NCBI RefSeq assembly: GCF_014207445.1
Contig: NZ_JACHEM010000001.1
Span: forward strand, 620,001-684,000
Source: Streptomyces candidus
GTDB taxonomy: Bacteria; Actinomycetota; Actinomycetes; Streptomycetales; Streptomycetaceae
DNA: 64,000 nt
Direction of reading: 5' to 3'
Below, piece after piece: positions 35,646 through 43,412 of the stretch. The notes beneath the pieces were generated by a model, which saw only the letters and a program-made list of their open reading frames with translations, did no database searches and was not told where the DNA came from. Every line of letters starts with the position of its first letter. Position 1 is the stretch's first letter. Made by a program: the position numbers and the translations under genes.

Positions 35646-36722
35646 CTACTGGCCGGCGGCGTTGCCGTCGCCGTTGCCGTTGCCGTTGCCGTTGTTCGCC
35701 GCGTTTCCGTTGTTGGCCGCGTTTCCGTTGTTCGCGCCGTTTCCGTTGTTCGCGGCGTTTCCGTTGTTGGCGGCGTTTCCGTTGTTGGCGGCGTTTCCGT
35801 CCGGGTCGCCGCCGGCCGGGGGCGACGGGGTGACCGTGACGGTGACGGTCGGGGCCGGCTTCGGCTTGCTGGGCAGGACGGTGTCGCGGGGATCGGTACG
35901 CGGGGCCTGGACGACGACGCCGACGAGGTCGAGCCTGGTGAAGCCGACGTACGGACGGACGTAGACCGTACGGGTGAGGTCGCCGCCGGAGGGGTCCACC
36001 CGGATCACTTCGCCGACCGGGACACCCGGCACGAACGGCTTCGCGGCGCGCGAGCCGAAAGTCACCAGGCGGTCGCCGGGCTTGACCTTGGCCTTGCCGT
36101 TGAGGAACTGGACACTGAGCGGGCGGTCGCCCTGCCCGTTCGCGAAACCCAGTTCGTTGGTCTTCTCCATGCGGGTGCCGACGGTGAACTTGGGGTCGTT
36201 GGCCAGCAGCACGGTCGCCGTGTCGGGGCCGACGGTGGTGACGCGGCCGACGAGTCCGTCGGTGTTGAGGACGGTCATGTCGCGCTGGATGCCGTCGTTG
36301 CTGCCGACGTCGATGGTGACCGTCCAGGAGAAACCCTGGGCCGCTCCTATCGCGATGACCTCGGCGCCCTTGATCCCGTACTGCCCGGCGCCCGCCTTCT
36401 TCAGCATGCCGTCGAGCTCGCGCACCCGGCTCTGATTGCGGTCGTCGCTGCCGAGCCGCAGTCGCAGTTCCTGGTTGTCCCGCTCGAGTGCTTTGACCTG
36501 GTCGTGGGTCTCCCCCGACTTCCGTACGGCGCCGATCGCGTTGCCGATCGGGTCGACGGCGGTGGCGACGCCCTTCTCCACCGGCCCGAGGGCCGTGGCG
36601 GCGGCCCGGCGGGCACCGTCGACCGGGGAGTCCTCCCCGCCGCGGATGTCGACCGTGATCAGCGCGAACGCTACGGCGATCAGCAGCACCAGGAGCAGCC
36701 GGCTCTCTCGTGTGTCCCTCAC
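35646..36722 (-). CDS. mreC: Rod shape-determining protein MreC with Asn/Gly repeat tail
   Basis: Periplasmic scaffold that activates the PBP2-RodA pair. From GTG 36722 it has 358 residues: RDTRESRLLLVLLIAVAFAL with a membrane anchor at about 8-25, a coiled coil at about 60-95 (DQVKALERDNQELRLRLGSD), and two beta domains (GFSWTVTIDVGSNDGI, GLVGRVTTVGPDTATVLLAN, PGVPVGEVIRVDPSGGDLTR). The tail is Pro/Thr-rich then six hexapeptide repeats like NAANNG, encoded by an 18-bp DNA repeat, ending NGDGNAAGQ. A GTG at 36788 would add 22 residues; neither start has a strong ribosome site, and homologue starts recalled favour 36722. Confidence 0.92.
   Translation of the reverse strand: MRDTRESRLLLVLLIAVAFALITVDIRGGEDSPVDGARRAAATALGPVEKGVATAVDPIGNAIGAVRKSGETHDQVKALERDNQELRLRLGSDDRNQSRVRELDGMLKKAGAGQYGIKGAEVIAIGAAQGFSWTVTIDVGSNDGIQRDMTVLNTDGLVGRVTTVGPDTATVLLANDPKFTVGTRMEKTNELGFANGQGDRPLSVQFLNGKAKVKPGDRLVTFGSRAAKPFVPGVPVGEVIRVDPSGGDLTRTVYVRPYVGFTRLDLVGVVVQAPRTDPRDTVLPSKPKPAPTVTVTVTPSPPAGGDPDGNAANNGNAANNGNAANNGNGANNGNAANNGNAANNGNGNGNGDGNAAGQ
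35660..35808. repeat. 18-bp tandem repeats in the 3' end of mreC
   Basis: About six copies of an 18-bp unit built on GCGTTTCCGTTGTT followed by a variable SGC, then shorter GTTGCC copies. They encode the Asn/Ala/Gly tail of MreC. Copy number could vary between strains because each unit preserves frame. Confidence 0.85.
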
Positions 36723-36872
36723 GTGCGGCGGCCGTGCCTTCCTTTTCGGAGAAGTTTCGTATGCGTCTATATCAACGATCCGCCGCACGGGACGACAGAC
36801 CCCGTACGGCGGATTCCCGACCCGGTCGGCGTCCGGGGCCGGCAGGTGGCCCCGGACGGATTTCCGGTTCTG

Positions 36873-37892
36873 CTATCTGCGCGGCTGGGCGTCCAGGACC
36901 TGCTGGAGGGCCTCGAACTCCTCCACGCACTTGCCGGAGCCCAGTGCGACGGAGTCCAGCGGGTCCTCGGCGATGTGGATCGGCATGCCGGTCTCCCGGC
37001 GCAGCCGCTCGTCCAGGCCGCGGAGCAGGGCGCCGCCGCCGGTGAGGACGATGCCCCGGTCCATGACGTCGCCGGAGAGTTCCGGCGGGCACTTGTCGAG
37101 CGTCGTCTTCACGGCGTCGACGATCGCGTTGACCGGCTCCTCGATGGCCTTGCGGACCTCGGCGGCGGAGATGACGACGGTCTTCGGCAGGCCGGAGACG
37201 AGGTCGCGGCCCCGGATCTCGGTGTGCTCGTCCTTGTCGAGGTCGTATGCCGAACCGATGGTGATCTTGATCTGTTCGGCGGTGCGCTCACCGAGGAGGA
37301 GGGAGTACTCCTTCTTGATGTGCTGGATGATCGCGTTGTCCAGCTCGTCGCCCGCGACGCGGATCGACTGTGCCGTGACGATTCCTCCGAGGGAGATGAC
37401 GGCGACCTCGGTGGTGCCGCCGCCGATGTCCACGACCATGTTGCCGGTGGCCTCGTGGACGGGCAGGCCCGAACCGATGGCCGCGGCCATGGGCTCTTCG
37501 ATGATGTGCACCTGGCGGGCGCCGGCCTGCGTGGACGCCTCGATGACGGCGCGACGCTCGACCCCTGTGATACCGGAGGGCACACAGACGACGACGCGCG
37601 GGCGCGCCAGGTAGCGACGCTTGTGGATCTTCAGGATGAAGTAGCGGAGCATCCGCTCGGTGATCTCGAAGTCGGCGATCACGCCGTCCTTCAGGGGCCG
37701 TACGGCAACGATGTTGCCCGGTGTACGGCCGATCATCTTCTTCGCCTCGGAGCCGACGGCGAGGATGCCGCCGGTGTTGGTGTTGATGGCGACGACGGAG
37801 GGCTCGTTGAGGACGATGCCCTTGCCCCTGACGTACACCAGCGTGTTGGCGGTCCCGAGGTCGACAGCCATATCACGGCCGATGAACGACAT
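36873..37892 (-). CDS. mreB: Actin-like cytoskeletal protein MreB
   Basis: Actin homologue that organises wall synthesis; in Streptomyces it acts mainly during sporulation. The 339-residue protein starts [20 protein letters not shown] (phosphate-1 loop), with [40 protein letters not shown] (phosphate-2 loop) and [19 protein letters not shown] (adenosine loop). ATG 37892 has an AGAGGGA five bases upstream; an in-frame ATG at the MGKKREP segment seven codons earlier is less likely. First gene of the mre cluster. A paralogue lies at 40887-41948 in the opposite orientation. Confidence 0.97.
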   Translation of the reverse strand: MSFIGRDMAVDLGTANTLVYVRGKGIVLNEPSVVAINTNTGGILAVGSEAKKMIGRTPGNIVAVRPLKDGVIADFEITERMLRYFILKIHKRRYLARPRVVVCVPSGITGVERRAVIEASTQAGARQVHIIEEPMAAAIGSGLPVHEATGNMVVDIGGGTTEVAVISLGGIVTAQSIRVAGDELDNAIIQHIKKEYSLLLGERTAEQIKITIGSAYDLDKDEHTEIRGRDLVSGLPKTVVISAAEVRKAIEEPVNAIVDAVKTTLDKCPPELSGDVMDRGIVLTGGGALLRGLDERLRRETGMPIHIAEDPLDSVALGSGKCVEEFEALQQVLDAQPRR

Positions 37893-38220
37893 TGGTTCCC
37901 TCTTCTTCCCCATGAGGATACGTCGGGCCTTCCCGAGTGGAGCGTGTGATGGCTTGAATCGGTAGGCGAAGTGGGTGGTGCGCTGAAGCTGCTGGCGCGG
38001 TGGGTCCATCGTAGTGCCGCATGTACGGTCACCGCGCGAGGGTCCTTCGCCATTGTGGGCGGAACGAGCACCCGCCTCAGTAATGGTGACGCCGTGTCGG
38101 GGGGATGCGTTCCCTTCCGCACGGTGCATATGCCGAAGGGCGACCGAATTACTTCGGTCGCCCCAGGCCGTGGGAGCTGTTCGGCTGACTTCACGTCAGG
38201 AAGAGCGTCCGGTGTCCGGG
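37893..38220. other. 328-bp region between ndk and mreB
   Basis: Holds the ndk terminator at 38138-38163 and, to its left, the upstream region of mreB on the minus strand. No gene is seen. Several weak -10-like hexamers are present but no promoter is convincing by eye. Confidence 0.6.
38138..38163 (-). terminator. Terminator hairpin after ndk
   Basis: GGGCGACCGAA and TTCGGTCGCCC form an 11-bp perfect stem with loop TTAC, about 58 bp past the ndk stop. Confidence 0.8.
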
Positions 38221-38634
38221 TCAGACAAGCCCCGGAAAGAACAGCTTGAGCTCGCGTTCTGCGGATTCCTCGGAGTCCGAGGCGTGGATCAGGTTCTCCC
38301 GGACGATGGTGCCGAAGTCACCCCGAATGGACCCGGGCGCTGCGGCAATCGGGTCGGTGGGACCCGCCAGCTGGCGTACACCCTCGATGACCCGCTCGCC
38401 CTCGACGACGAGCGCGACGACCGGGCCGGAGGACATGAACTCCACGAGGGGCTCGTAGAAGGGGCGTCCCACGTGCTCGCCGTAGTGCTGCTCCAGAAGG
38501 GCCCTGTCCAGGCTGCGCATCTCCAGCGCGGTGATCGCCCATCCGGCCTTGCGCTCGATGCGGCCGATGACCTCGCCCACGAGTCCGCGGCGGACGGCGT
38601 CGGGCTTGAGCAGGACGAGGGTGCGCTGGGTCAT
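38221..38634 (-). CDS. ndk: Nucleoside diphosphate kinase
   Basis: Balances NTP pools by phosphate transfer through a phosphohistidine. The 137-residue protein starts TQRTLVLLKPDAVRRGLVGE, has HVGRPFYEPLVEFMSSGPVV, GSIRGDFG and the active His117 in ENLIHASDS. Length is normal for the family. ATG 38634 is clear; an open frame upstream is not part of the family. Same strand as folC and the DUF4233 gene upstream, an arrangement conserved in actinobacteria. Confidence 0.98.
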   Translation of the reverse strand: MTQRTLVLLKPDAVRRGLVGEVIGRIERKAGWAITALEMRSLDRALLEQHYGEHVGRPFYEPLVEFMSSGPVVALVVEGERVIEGVRQLAGPTDPIAAAPGSIRGDFGTIVRENLIHASDSEESAERELKLFFPGLV

Positions 38635-38853
38635 GTACGGCTCCTTGCAGGCATGCGTATGCGTTTGGCCAGAGGTTACAGGGAGCGCCCATTGGAGTGG
38701 CACCCGGACCTGTGCGCCACGGTGCACGCCGCACGGCCGGGGATCACGGCGCCCGGTAGGCGCCGGAAGGGAAGTGGGGATCCACTCCCCGTTTCGGCGG
38801 GCGGTGGCCGGCTGCCGTGACACGAAGGCGCCTGCTCCGGCCGCTGCAGCCGC

Positions 38854-39198
38854 TTATGCCTCCGTCTGCGCCTGCGCCGCCCACCGTGCCTTCGCTTCGT
38901 CGATCTTGCGGCCGTAGTGGACGGACGCCCACCACAGTCCGCCGAAGACCACACCGAGGAAGAACATGACGGGCACCCAGAAGCCGCTGACGATCAGTCC
39001 GGCCTGAAGCGCCCAGCCGAGCTGGAGTCCCCCGGGCCGCGTGATCATTCCGCAGAGCAGGACGGAGAACAGCATCGCGACGCCGCACACCGTCCAGACC
39101 GTGGTCATCGACAGGGCGTCGGACTTCATCGCGACCAGACCGGCGAAGCCGATGACGAAGAACTCGCCGATAAGTGTGGAAGCACAGAGCGTACGCAC
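38854..39198 (-). CDS. DUF4233 membrane protein
   Basis: Function unknown; DUF4233 family. The 114-residue protein has four hydrophobic segments: LIGEFFVIGFAGLVAM, TTVWTVCGVAMLFSVLLCG, GWALQAGLIVSGFWVPVMFF and LGVVFGGLWWASVHY, then a basic, probably cytoplasmic, tail (GRKIDEAKARWAAQ). GTG start at 39198 lies 7 bp after the folC stop, so it is translated from the folC mRNA. The folC-DUF4233-ndk order is conserved widely in actinobacteria. Confidence 0.9.
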   Translation of the reverse strand: MRTLCASTLIGEFFVIGFAGLVAMKSDALSMTTVWTVCGVAMLFSVLLCGMITRPGGLQLGWALQAGLIVSGFWVPVMFFLGVVFGGLWWASVHYGRKIDEAKARWAAQAQTEA

Positions 39199-39205
39199 GT
39201 CGGTC

Positions 39206-40735
39206 TCAGCCCCTTCCCAGCAGCAGCCGGGCCTCTCCGACAGTGATCACCGATCCGGTGACGAGGACTCCGCCGCCGGAGAACTCCCCGTCCTCCTCGG
39301 CGAGGGTGATCGCCTCCTCGATGGCGTCGTCGAGCCGAGGCTCGACCTGGACGCGGTCCTCGCCGAAGACCTCGACGGCGATCTGCGCGAGTTCGTCCAC
39401 GTCCATGGAGCGCGGGGTGGAGTTCTTCGTGACGACGACCTCGGCGAAGATCGGCTCGAAGGCTTCGAGGAGCCCCCGTACGTCCTTGTCGCCGCTCGCG
39501 CCCACGACGCCGATCAGCCTGCTGAAGCTGAACGCCTCGCTGACCGCGTCCGCGGCCGCCCGCGCGCCCGCCGGGTTGTGCGCGGCGTCCAGGACGACGG
39601 TGGGGCTGCGCCGTACGACCTCCATGCGGCCGGGGGAGGTGACGGACGCGAACGCCTTGCGGATGGTGTCGATGTCCAGGGTGCGGGCGTGCTCCGCGCC
39701 GATGCCGAAGAACGCCTCGACGGCGGCGAGCGCGACGGCCGCGTTGTGCGCCTGATGGGCGCCGTGCAGCGGGAGGAAGATCTCCTCGTACTCGCCGCCG
39801 AGACCGCGCAGGGTGACCAGCTGGCCGCCGACGGCGACCTCCCGGGCGACGACACCGAACTCCATGCCCTCGCGGGCCACCGTCGCGTCCACGCCGACGG
39901 CCTTCTTCAGCATGACCTGCGCCGCGTCGACCGGCTGCTGCGCCAGGACGACGGTCGCGCCCTGCTTGATGATGCCGGCCTTCTCGCCCGCGATCTCGCC
40001 GGGCGTCGAGCCGAGGCGGTCGGTGTGGTCGAGCGAGATGGGGGTGACGACGGCGACGGTTGCGTCGATGACGTTGGTGGCGTCCCAGGTGCCGCCCATG
40101 CCGACCTCGACGACGGCCACGTCCACGGGCGCGTCGGCGAAGGCCGCGTACGCCATGCCGGTGAGCACCTCGAAGAAGGAGAGCCGGTAGTCCTCGGCGG
40201 CGTCGACCATCTCGACGTACGGCTTGATGTCCTCGTACGTCTCGACGAAGCGCTCGGCGCTGATCGGCAGGCCGTCCAGGCTGATGCGCTCGGTGATCGA
40301 CTGCACGTGCGGGCTGGTGTAGCGGCCGGTGCGCAGCTCGAAGGCGCCGAACAGGGCCTCGACCATCCGGGCCGTGCTGGTCTTGCCGTTCGTGCCGGTG
40401 ATGTGGACGGACGGGTACGCCTTCTGGGGCTCGCCCAGGACGTCCATGAGGGCGGCGATCCGGGTCACCGAGGGTTCGAGTTTGGTCTCGCCCCAGCGGC
40501 CCGCGAGCTCGGTCTCCACCGCGCGCAGCGCCTTGTCCACCTCGGGGTCCTGCGGGCGGCCGGGCGCGGCGTCGCCGGCCGGGACGGTGCCTTGGGCGCG
40601 CAGCGTGCGGCTGCCGGCCTCGATGACGGCGAGGTCGGGATCGCGCTGGGTCTCGGCCGCGACGATCTCCTCGAAGGCGGAGGCGTCGGGGGCGGGCTCG
40701 TCGGCGTGGTCGTCGTTCGGGGGGAGGTCGCTCAC
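39206..40735 (-). CDS. folC: Folylpolyglutamate synthase / dihydrofolate synthase
   Basis: Mur-ligase fold enzyme that adds glutamates to folates (and glutamate to dihydropteroate). The 509-residue protein has an acidic unstructured N-terminus of about 65 residues, then the ATP loop HITGTNGKTST at 111-121, TGRYTSPHVQSITERISLDG, VEVGMGGTWDATNVIDATVA and the ligase C-terminal domain with TVVLDAAHNPAGARAAADAV. Start ATG 40735. The family is usually 420-450 residues; the N-terminal extension accounts for the extra. Divergent from the second mreB-like gene. Confidence 0.95.
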   Translation of the reverse strand: MSDLPPNDDHADEPAPDASAFEEIVAAETQRDPDLAVIEAGSRTLRAQGTVPAGDAAPGRPQDPEVDKALRAVETELAGRWGETKLEPSVTRIAALMDVLGEPQKAYPSVHITGTNGKTSTARMVEALFGAFELRTGRYTSPHVQSITERISLDGLPISAERFVETYEDIKPYVEMVDAAEDYRLSFFEVLTGMAYAAFADAPVDVAVVEVGMGGTWDATNVIDATVAVVTPISLDHTDRLGSTPGEIAGEKAGIIKQGATVVLAQQPVDAAQVMLKKAVGVDATVAREGMEFGVVAREVAVGGQLVTLRGLGGEYEEIFLPLHGAHQAHNAAVALAAVEAFFGIGAEHARTLDIDTIRKAFASVTSPGRMEVVRRSPTVVLDAAHNPAGARAAADAVSEAFSFSRLIGVVGASGDKDVRGLLEAFEPIFAEVVVTKNSTPRSMDVDELAQIAVEVFGEDRVQVEPRLDDAIEEAITLAEEDGEFSGGGVLVTGSVITVGEARLLLGRG

Positions 40736-40886
40736 CCCGTCAGTCTACGGAGCCCCACCGGCAGTCCCCGACAGCCCCCGGCGGCGGGCGACCGTGACCT
40801 TCTCCCCTGCGCGGCCAGGACCTTTGGGCACAGCTGTACGAATGGAGTGTGTGACCCTGGTAGATCACGATTCGGGAGGTTTTCGA

Positions 40887-41948
40887 GTGAGCGACGAGAC
40901 GACGTCGGCCGCCCCGCGCGGCCGGGGCAGCCGTGTCAGCCGGGACATAGGCATCGACCTGGGTACCGCGAACACCCTGGTGTACATGCGGGGGCACGGC
41001 ATCGTCCTCAACGAGCCGTCGGTGGTGGCGGTGAAGGCGGGTTCCTCGACGGCGCTCGCCGTGGGCACGGAGGCCAAGGAGACGATCGGCCGCACGCCCG
41101 GTTCCATCACGGCGATCCGCCCGCTGCGGGACGGGGTGATCAGCGACTACGAGGCGGCGGAGGAGATGATCCGGCACTTCGTCCGCAAGGCGGTGCCCGG
41201 CCGCCGTCCGCGCACCCGCATGGTGGTGTGCGTGCCGAGCGGGGTGACGCCGGTCGAGCGGCGCGCCATCGTGCACGCGGCCGAGCGTGCGGGCGCTCGG
41301 GCCGTGCATCTGATCGAGGAGCCGATGGCGGCGGCGATCGGCGCGGGCCTGCCGGTGTCGTCGGCGCGCGGTTCGATGGTCGTCGACATCGGCGGCGGCA
41401 CGACGGAGGTCGCCGTGATCTCTTTGGGCGGCATCGTGACCGCGCAGTCACTGCGGGTCGGCGGCGACCGGATGGATTCCGCGATCACCGAGTACGTGCG
41501 CAAGGAGCACCAGCTCCTCATCGGGGAGCGCACCGCCGAGGACATCAAGGTGGCGATCGGCACGGCGTGGCCCGTGCCCGACGATCCGGCGCTGGAGATA
41601 CGGGCGTTCACGATCCGCGGCCGGCAGCGGGTGAACGGTCTGCCGATGACCCTCGACCTGACGGTGGCGGAGGTGCGGGCGGCGCTGGAGGAGCCCGTGG
41701 AAGCGATCATCGCGGCGGTGCGCGCGACCCTGGAGGAGTGCCCGCCGGAGCTGTCCGGTGACGTCATGGAGCACGGCATCGTGCTGACCGGCGGCGGTGC
41801 GCTGCTGCCGGGTCTGGACCTGCGGATCTCGGCGGCGACCGGCATTCCGGTACGGGTGGCGGACGCTCCGCTGGACTGTGTGGCGCTGGGGTCCGGGAAG
41901 TGCGTGGAGGACTTCGACGGCCTCCAGAGGCTCCTCGCGGCAAGCTGA
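40887..41948 (+). CDS. MreB-like actin homologue (Mbl type)
   Basis: Second MreB-family actin in the window. From GTG 40887, with GGGAGG eight bases upstream, there are 353 residues: a basic N-terminus (SDETTSAAPRGRGSRVSR), [59 protein letters not shown] and [20 protein letters not shown]. All nucleotide loops are intact, so it should bind ATP. It differs from MreB at 36873 mainly in the extended N-terminus and a shifted segment TAWPVPDDPALEIRAFTIRG. In S. coelicolor I recall the Mbl paralogue (SCO2451) lying well away from the mre cluster, so placement between folC and valS is notable. The stop codon is inside an octamer repeat. Confidence 0.93.
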   Translation: MSDETTSAAPRGRGSRVSRDIGIDLGTANTLVYMRGHGIVLNEPSVVAVKAGSSTALAVGTEAKETIGRTPGSITAIRPLRDGVISDYEAAEEMIRHFVRKAVPGRRPRTRMVVCVPSGVTPVERRAIVHAAERAGARAVHLIEEPMAAAIGAGLPVSSARGSMVVDIGGGTTEVAVISLGGIVTAQSLRVGGDRMDSAITEYVRKEHQLLIGERTAEDIKVAIGTAWPVPDDPALEIRAFTIRGRQRVNGLPMTLDLTVAEVRAALEEPVEAIIAAVRATLEECPPELSGDVMEHGIVLTGGGALLPGLDLRISAATGIPVRVADAPLDCVALGSGKCVEDFDGLQRLLAAS

Positions 41949-42008
41949 CGGGCTGACGGGCTGACGGGCTGACGGGCTGACGGGCTGACGGGCTGACGGG
42001 CTGACGGG
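41945..42008. repeat. Eight-copy CTGACGGG tandem repeat at the mbl-like stop codon
   Basis: Eight perfect copies of CTGACGGG, the first containing the TGA stop of the MreB-like gene. Because the unit is 8 bp, successive TGAs fall in all three frames. Composition and perfection indicate recent slippage expansion. Confidence 0.95.
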
Positions 42009-42100
42009 CTGATCCTCCCGCCGCCGCCCGCCAGGCCGGACGCCTGCCCCGTCCGATGCTTCGTCCCACCGCCCGCGCCCGCGCCCGTGGCGTGACCGCG

Positions 42101-43267
42101 CTACTGGACCCCCGCCGGGAGTACCGCCACCACCCGGTACTCCCCGTCCCGGTGTCCCGACTCCAGCGTGCCGCCCATGGCCCGCATCCGTTCGTCCATC
42201 GAGAAGGTGCCGGTGCCCGCCGACACGGGCTGCTTGGCGGGCAGCGCGCGGGGCAGCCCGTTGACGACCTCCACGCGCAGGTGGACGCCGTCGAGCGCGA
42301 TCCGTACCCGGACGGCCTCGCCGGGGGCGTGCTTGACGGCGTTCGTCAGGCATTCCTGGACGACCCGGTACACGGCCGCCTGCCGCAGCGGTGACAGCGC
42401 GGCGGCTTCCGCGTCGATGTCGAGCACGACGCGGCTGCCGGCCCGTTCGCCCTCGGCGGCCAGGACGGACAGGGCTTCGATGCCGGGGGTGGGGTCGCGT
42501 TCCCGGGCGCGCTGCACGATCAGCTCGTTGAGGATGCGGTGTGCTTTGCGGGCGGTGTCGGAGAGTTCGTCGAAGTCCTTCTGGTGGGCCTGGCCCCGGG
42601 CCCGTACGGCCAGCACCTCGGCGCGTACGGCGAGCAGCGTCAGCTCCCGTCCGACGAAGTCGTGCACGTCGCGCGCGACGGACGCCCGTTCCTGCTGGAC
42701 GGCTCGCAGGGCGGCGGTGTGCGCCTTCTGGACCTCCAGTTCGCGGACGAGGTCCTGCCGGTTGGCGGCGACGCCGACGCCGGCGGCGAGGACTCCGATG
42801 GGCACGACGAGGCTCAGGAACTCCGGGAGCGTGTCCGCCTGCTTCTCGGGCCAGCGCTGGAAGAGGAACAGCAGGTACGCGCAGATGACGTACCCCGCCG
42901 TTGCCACGATCGCGGCGGCCCGCCCCCGGTACCGGCCGATCTTGTAGAGGGCGAACTGGATGAGGGTCAGTTCGTGCAGCCAGCCGAGCAGGCCGAGGGC
43001 GACGACGTACGGGATCCAGGGGAAGCGGCGGCGCAGCAGCAGCGAGGACGCGCCGAGGGCGAGGACGAGCGTGGCGGAGTAGCCGTTGAGGGGGTTGTCG
43101 CCCTCGGCCAGGCCGGGCACGTCCAGCAGCATCAGGCCGAAGCAGATCAGCGGGACGAACAGGTCGACGGTGTGCCGGTGGACCGTGCGGCTGTCCAGCC
43201 AGCGTCGGCCCACCGCCCAGGCCCGGTGTACCGGCGAGGCGGTGGGCTTGTCGTGCATACGCTCCAT
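42101..43267 (-). CDS. Orphan sensor histidine kinase (HisKA_3 type)
   Basis: Membrane sensor kinase of the NarL/DesK-type family. From ATG 43267 it has 388 residues: five to six membrane helices in residues 35-165 (VDLFVPLICFGLMLLDV, YSATLVLALGASSLLL, IPYVVALGLLGWL, AIVATAGYVICAYLLFLF, FLSLVVPIGVLAAGVGVA), dimerisation and phosphoacceptor helix with His202 in RASVARDVHDFVGREL, and the ATPase domain with VVQECLTNAVKHAPGEAV and SAGTGTFSMDERMRAMGG. No response regulator gene is adjacent, which is unusual. An ATG nine bases further in is an alternative start. The signal is unknown. Confidence 0.9.
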   Translation of the reverse strand: MERMHDKPTASPVHRAWAVGRRWLDSRTVHRHTVDLFVPLICFGLMLLDVPGLAEGDNPLNGYSATLVLALGASSLLLRRRFPWIPYVVALGLLGWLHELTLIQFALYKIGRYRGRAAAIVATAGYVICAYLLFLFQRWPEKQADTLPEFLSLVVPIGVLAAGVGVAANRQDLVRELEVQKAHTAALRAVQQERASVARDVHDFVGRELTLLAVRAEVLAVRARGQAHQKDFDELSDTARKAHRILNELIVQRARERDPTPGIEALSVLAAEGERAGSRVVLDIDAEAAALSPLRQAAVYRVVQECLTNAVKHAPGEAVRVRIALDGVHLRVEVVNGLPRALPAKQPVSAGTGTFSMDERMRAMGGTLESGHRDGEYRVVAVLPAGVQ

Positions 43268-43352
43268 GATGCCGGGCCGTCCGTCCCGATACGGCGGGCT
43301 TCTGTCCCTTTGCACGTGATACGCGGCACTCGTCGCAGACGGTACGCAGGGG

Positions 43353-43382
43353 CCCCGCACCGGTGGATCTCGTGGTGCGGGG
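43353..43382 (-). terminator. Terminator hairpin after valS
   Basis: CCCCGCACC and GGTGCGGGG pair perfectly over 9 bp with a 12-nt loop, 30 bp past the valS stop. Confidence 0.65.
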
Positions 43383-43412
43383 CGCCTGGGTACGGCGGGC
43401 GGGGTGCCGTGC

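Noticed and set aside
41945..42008. The octamer array as a CRISPR or origin iteron array
   Set aside because: Units are contiguous with no spacers, only 8 bp long, and there are no cas or replication genes.
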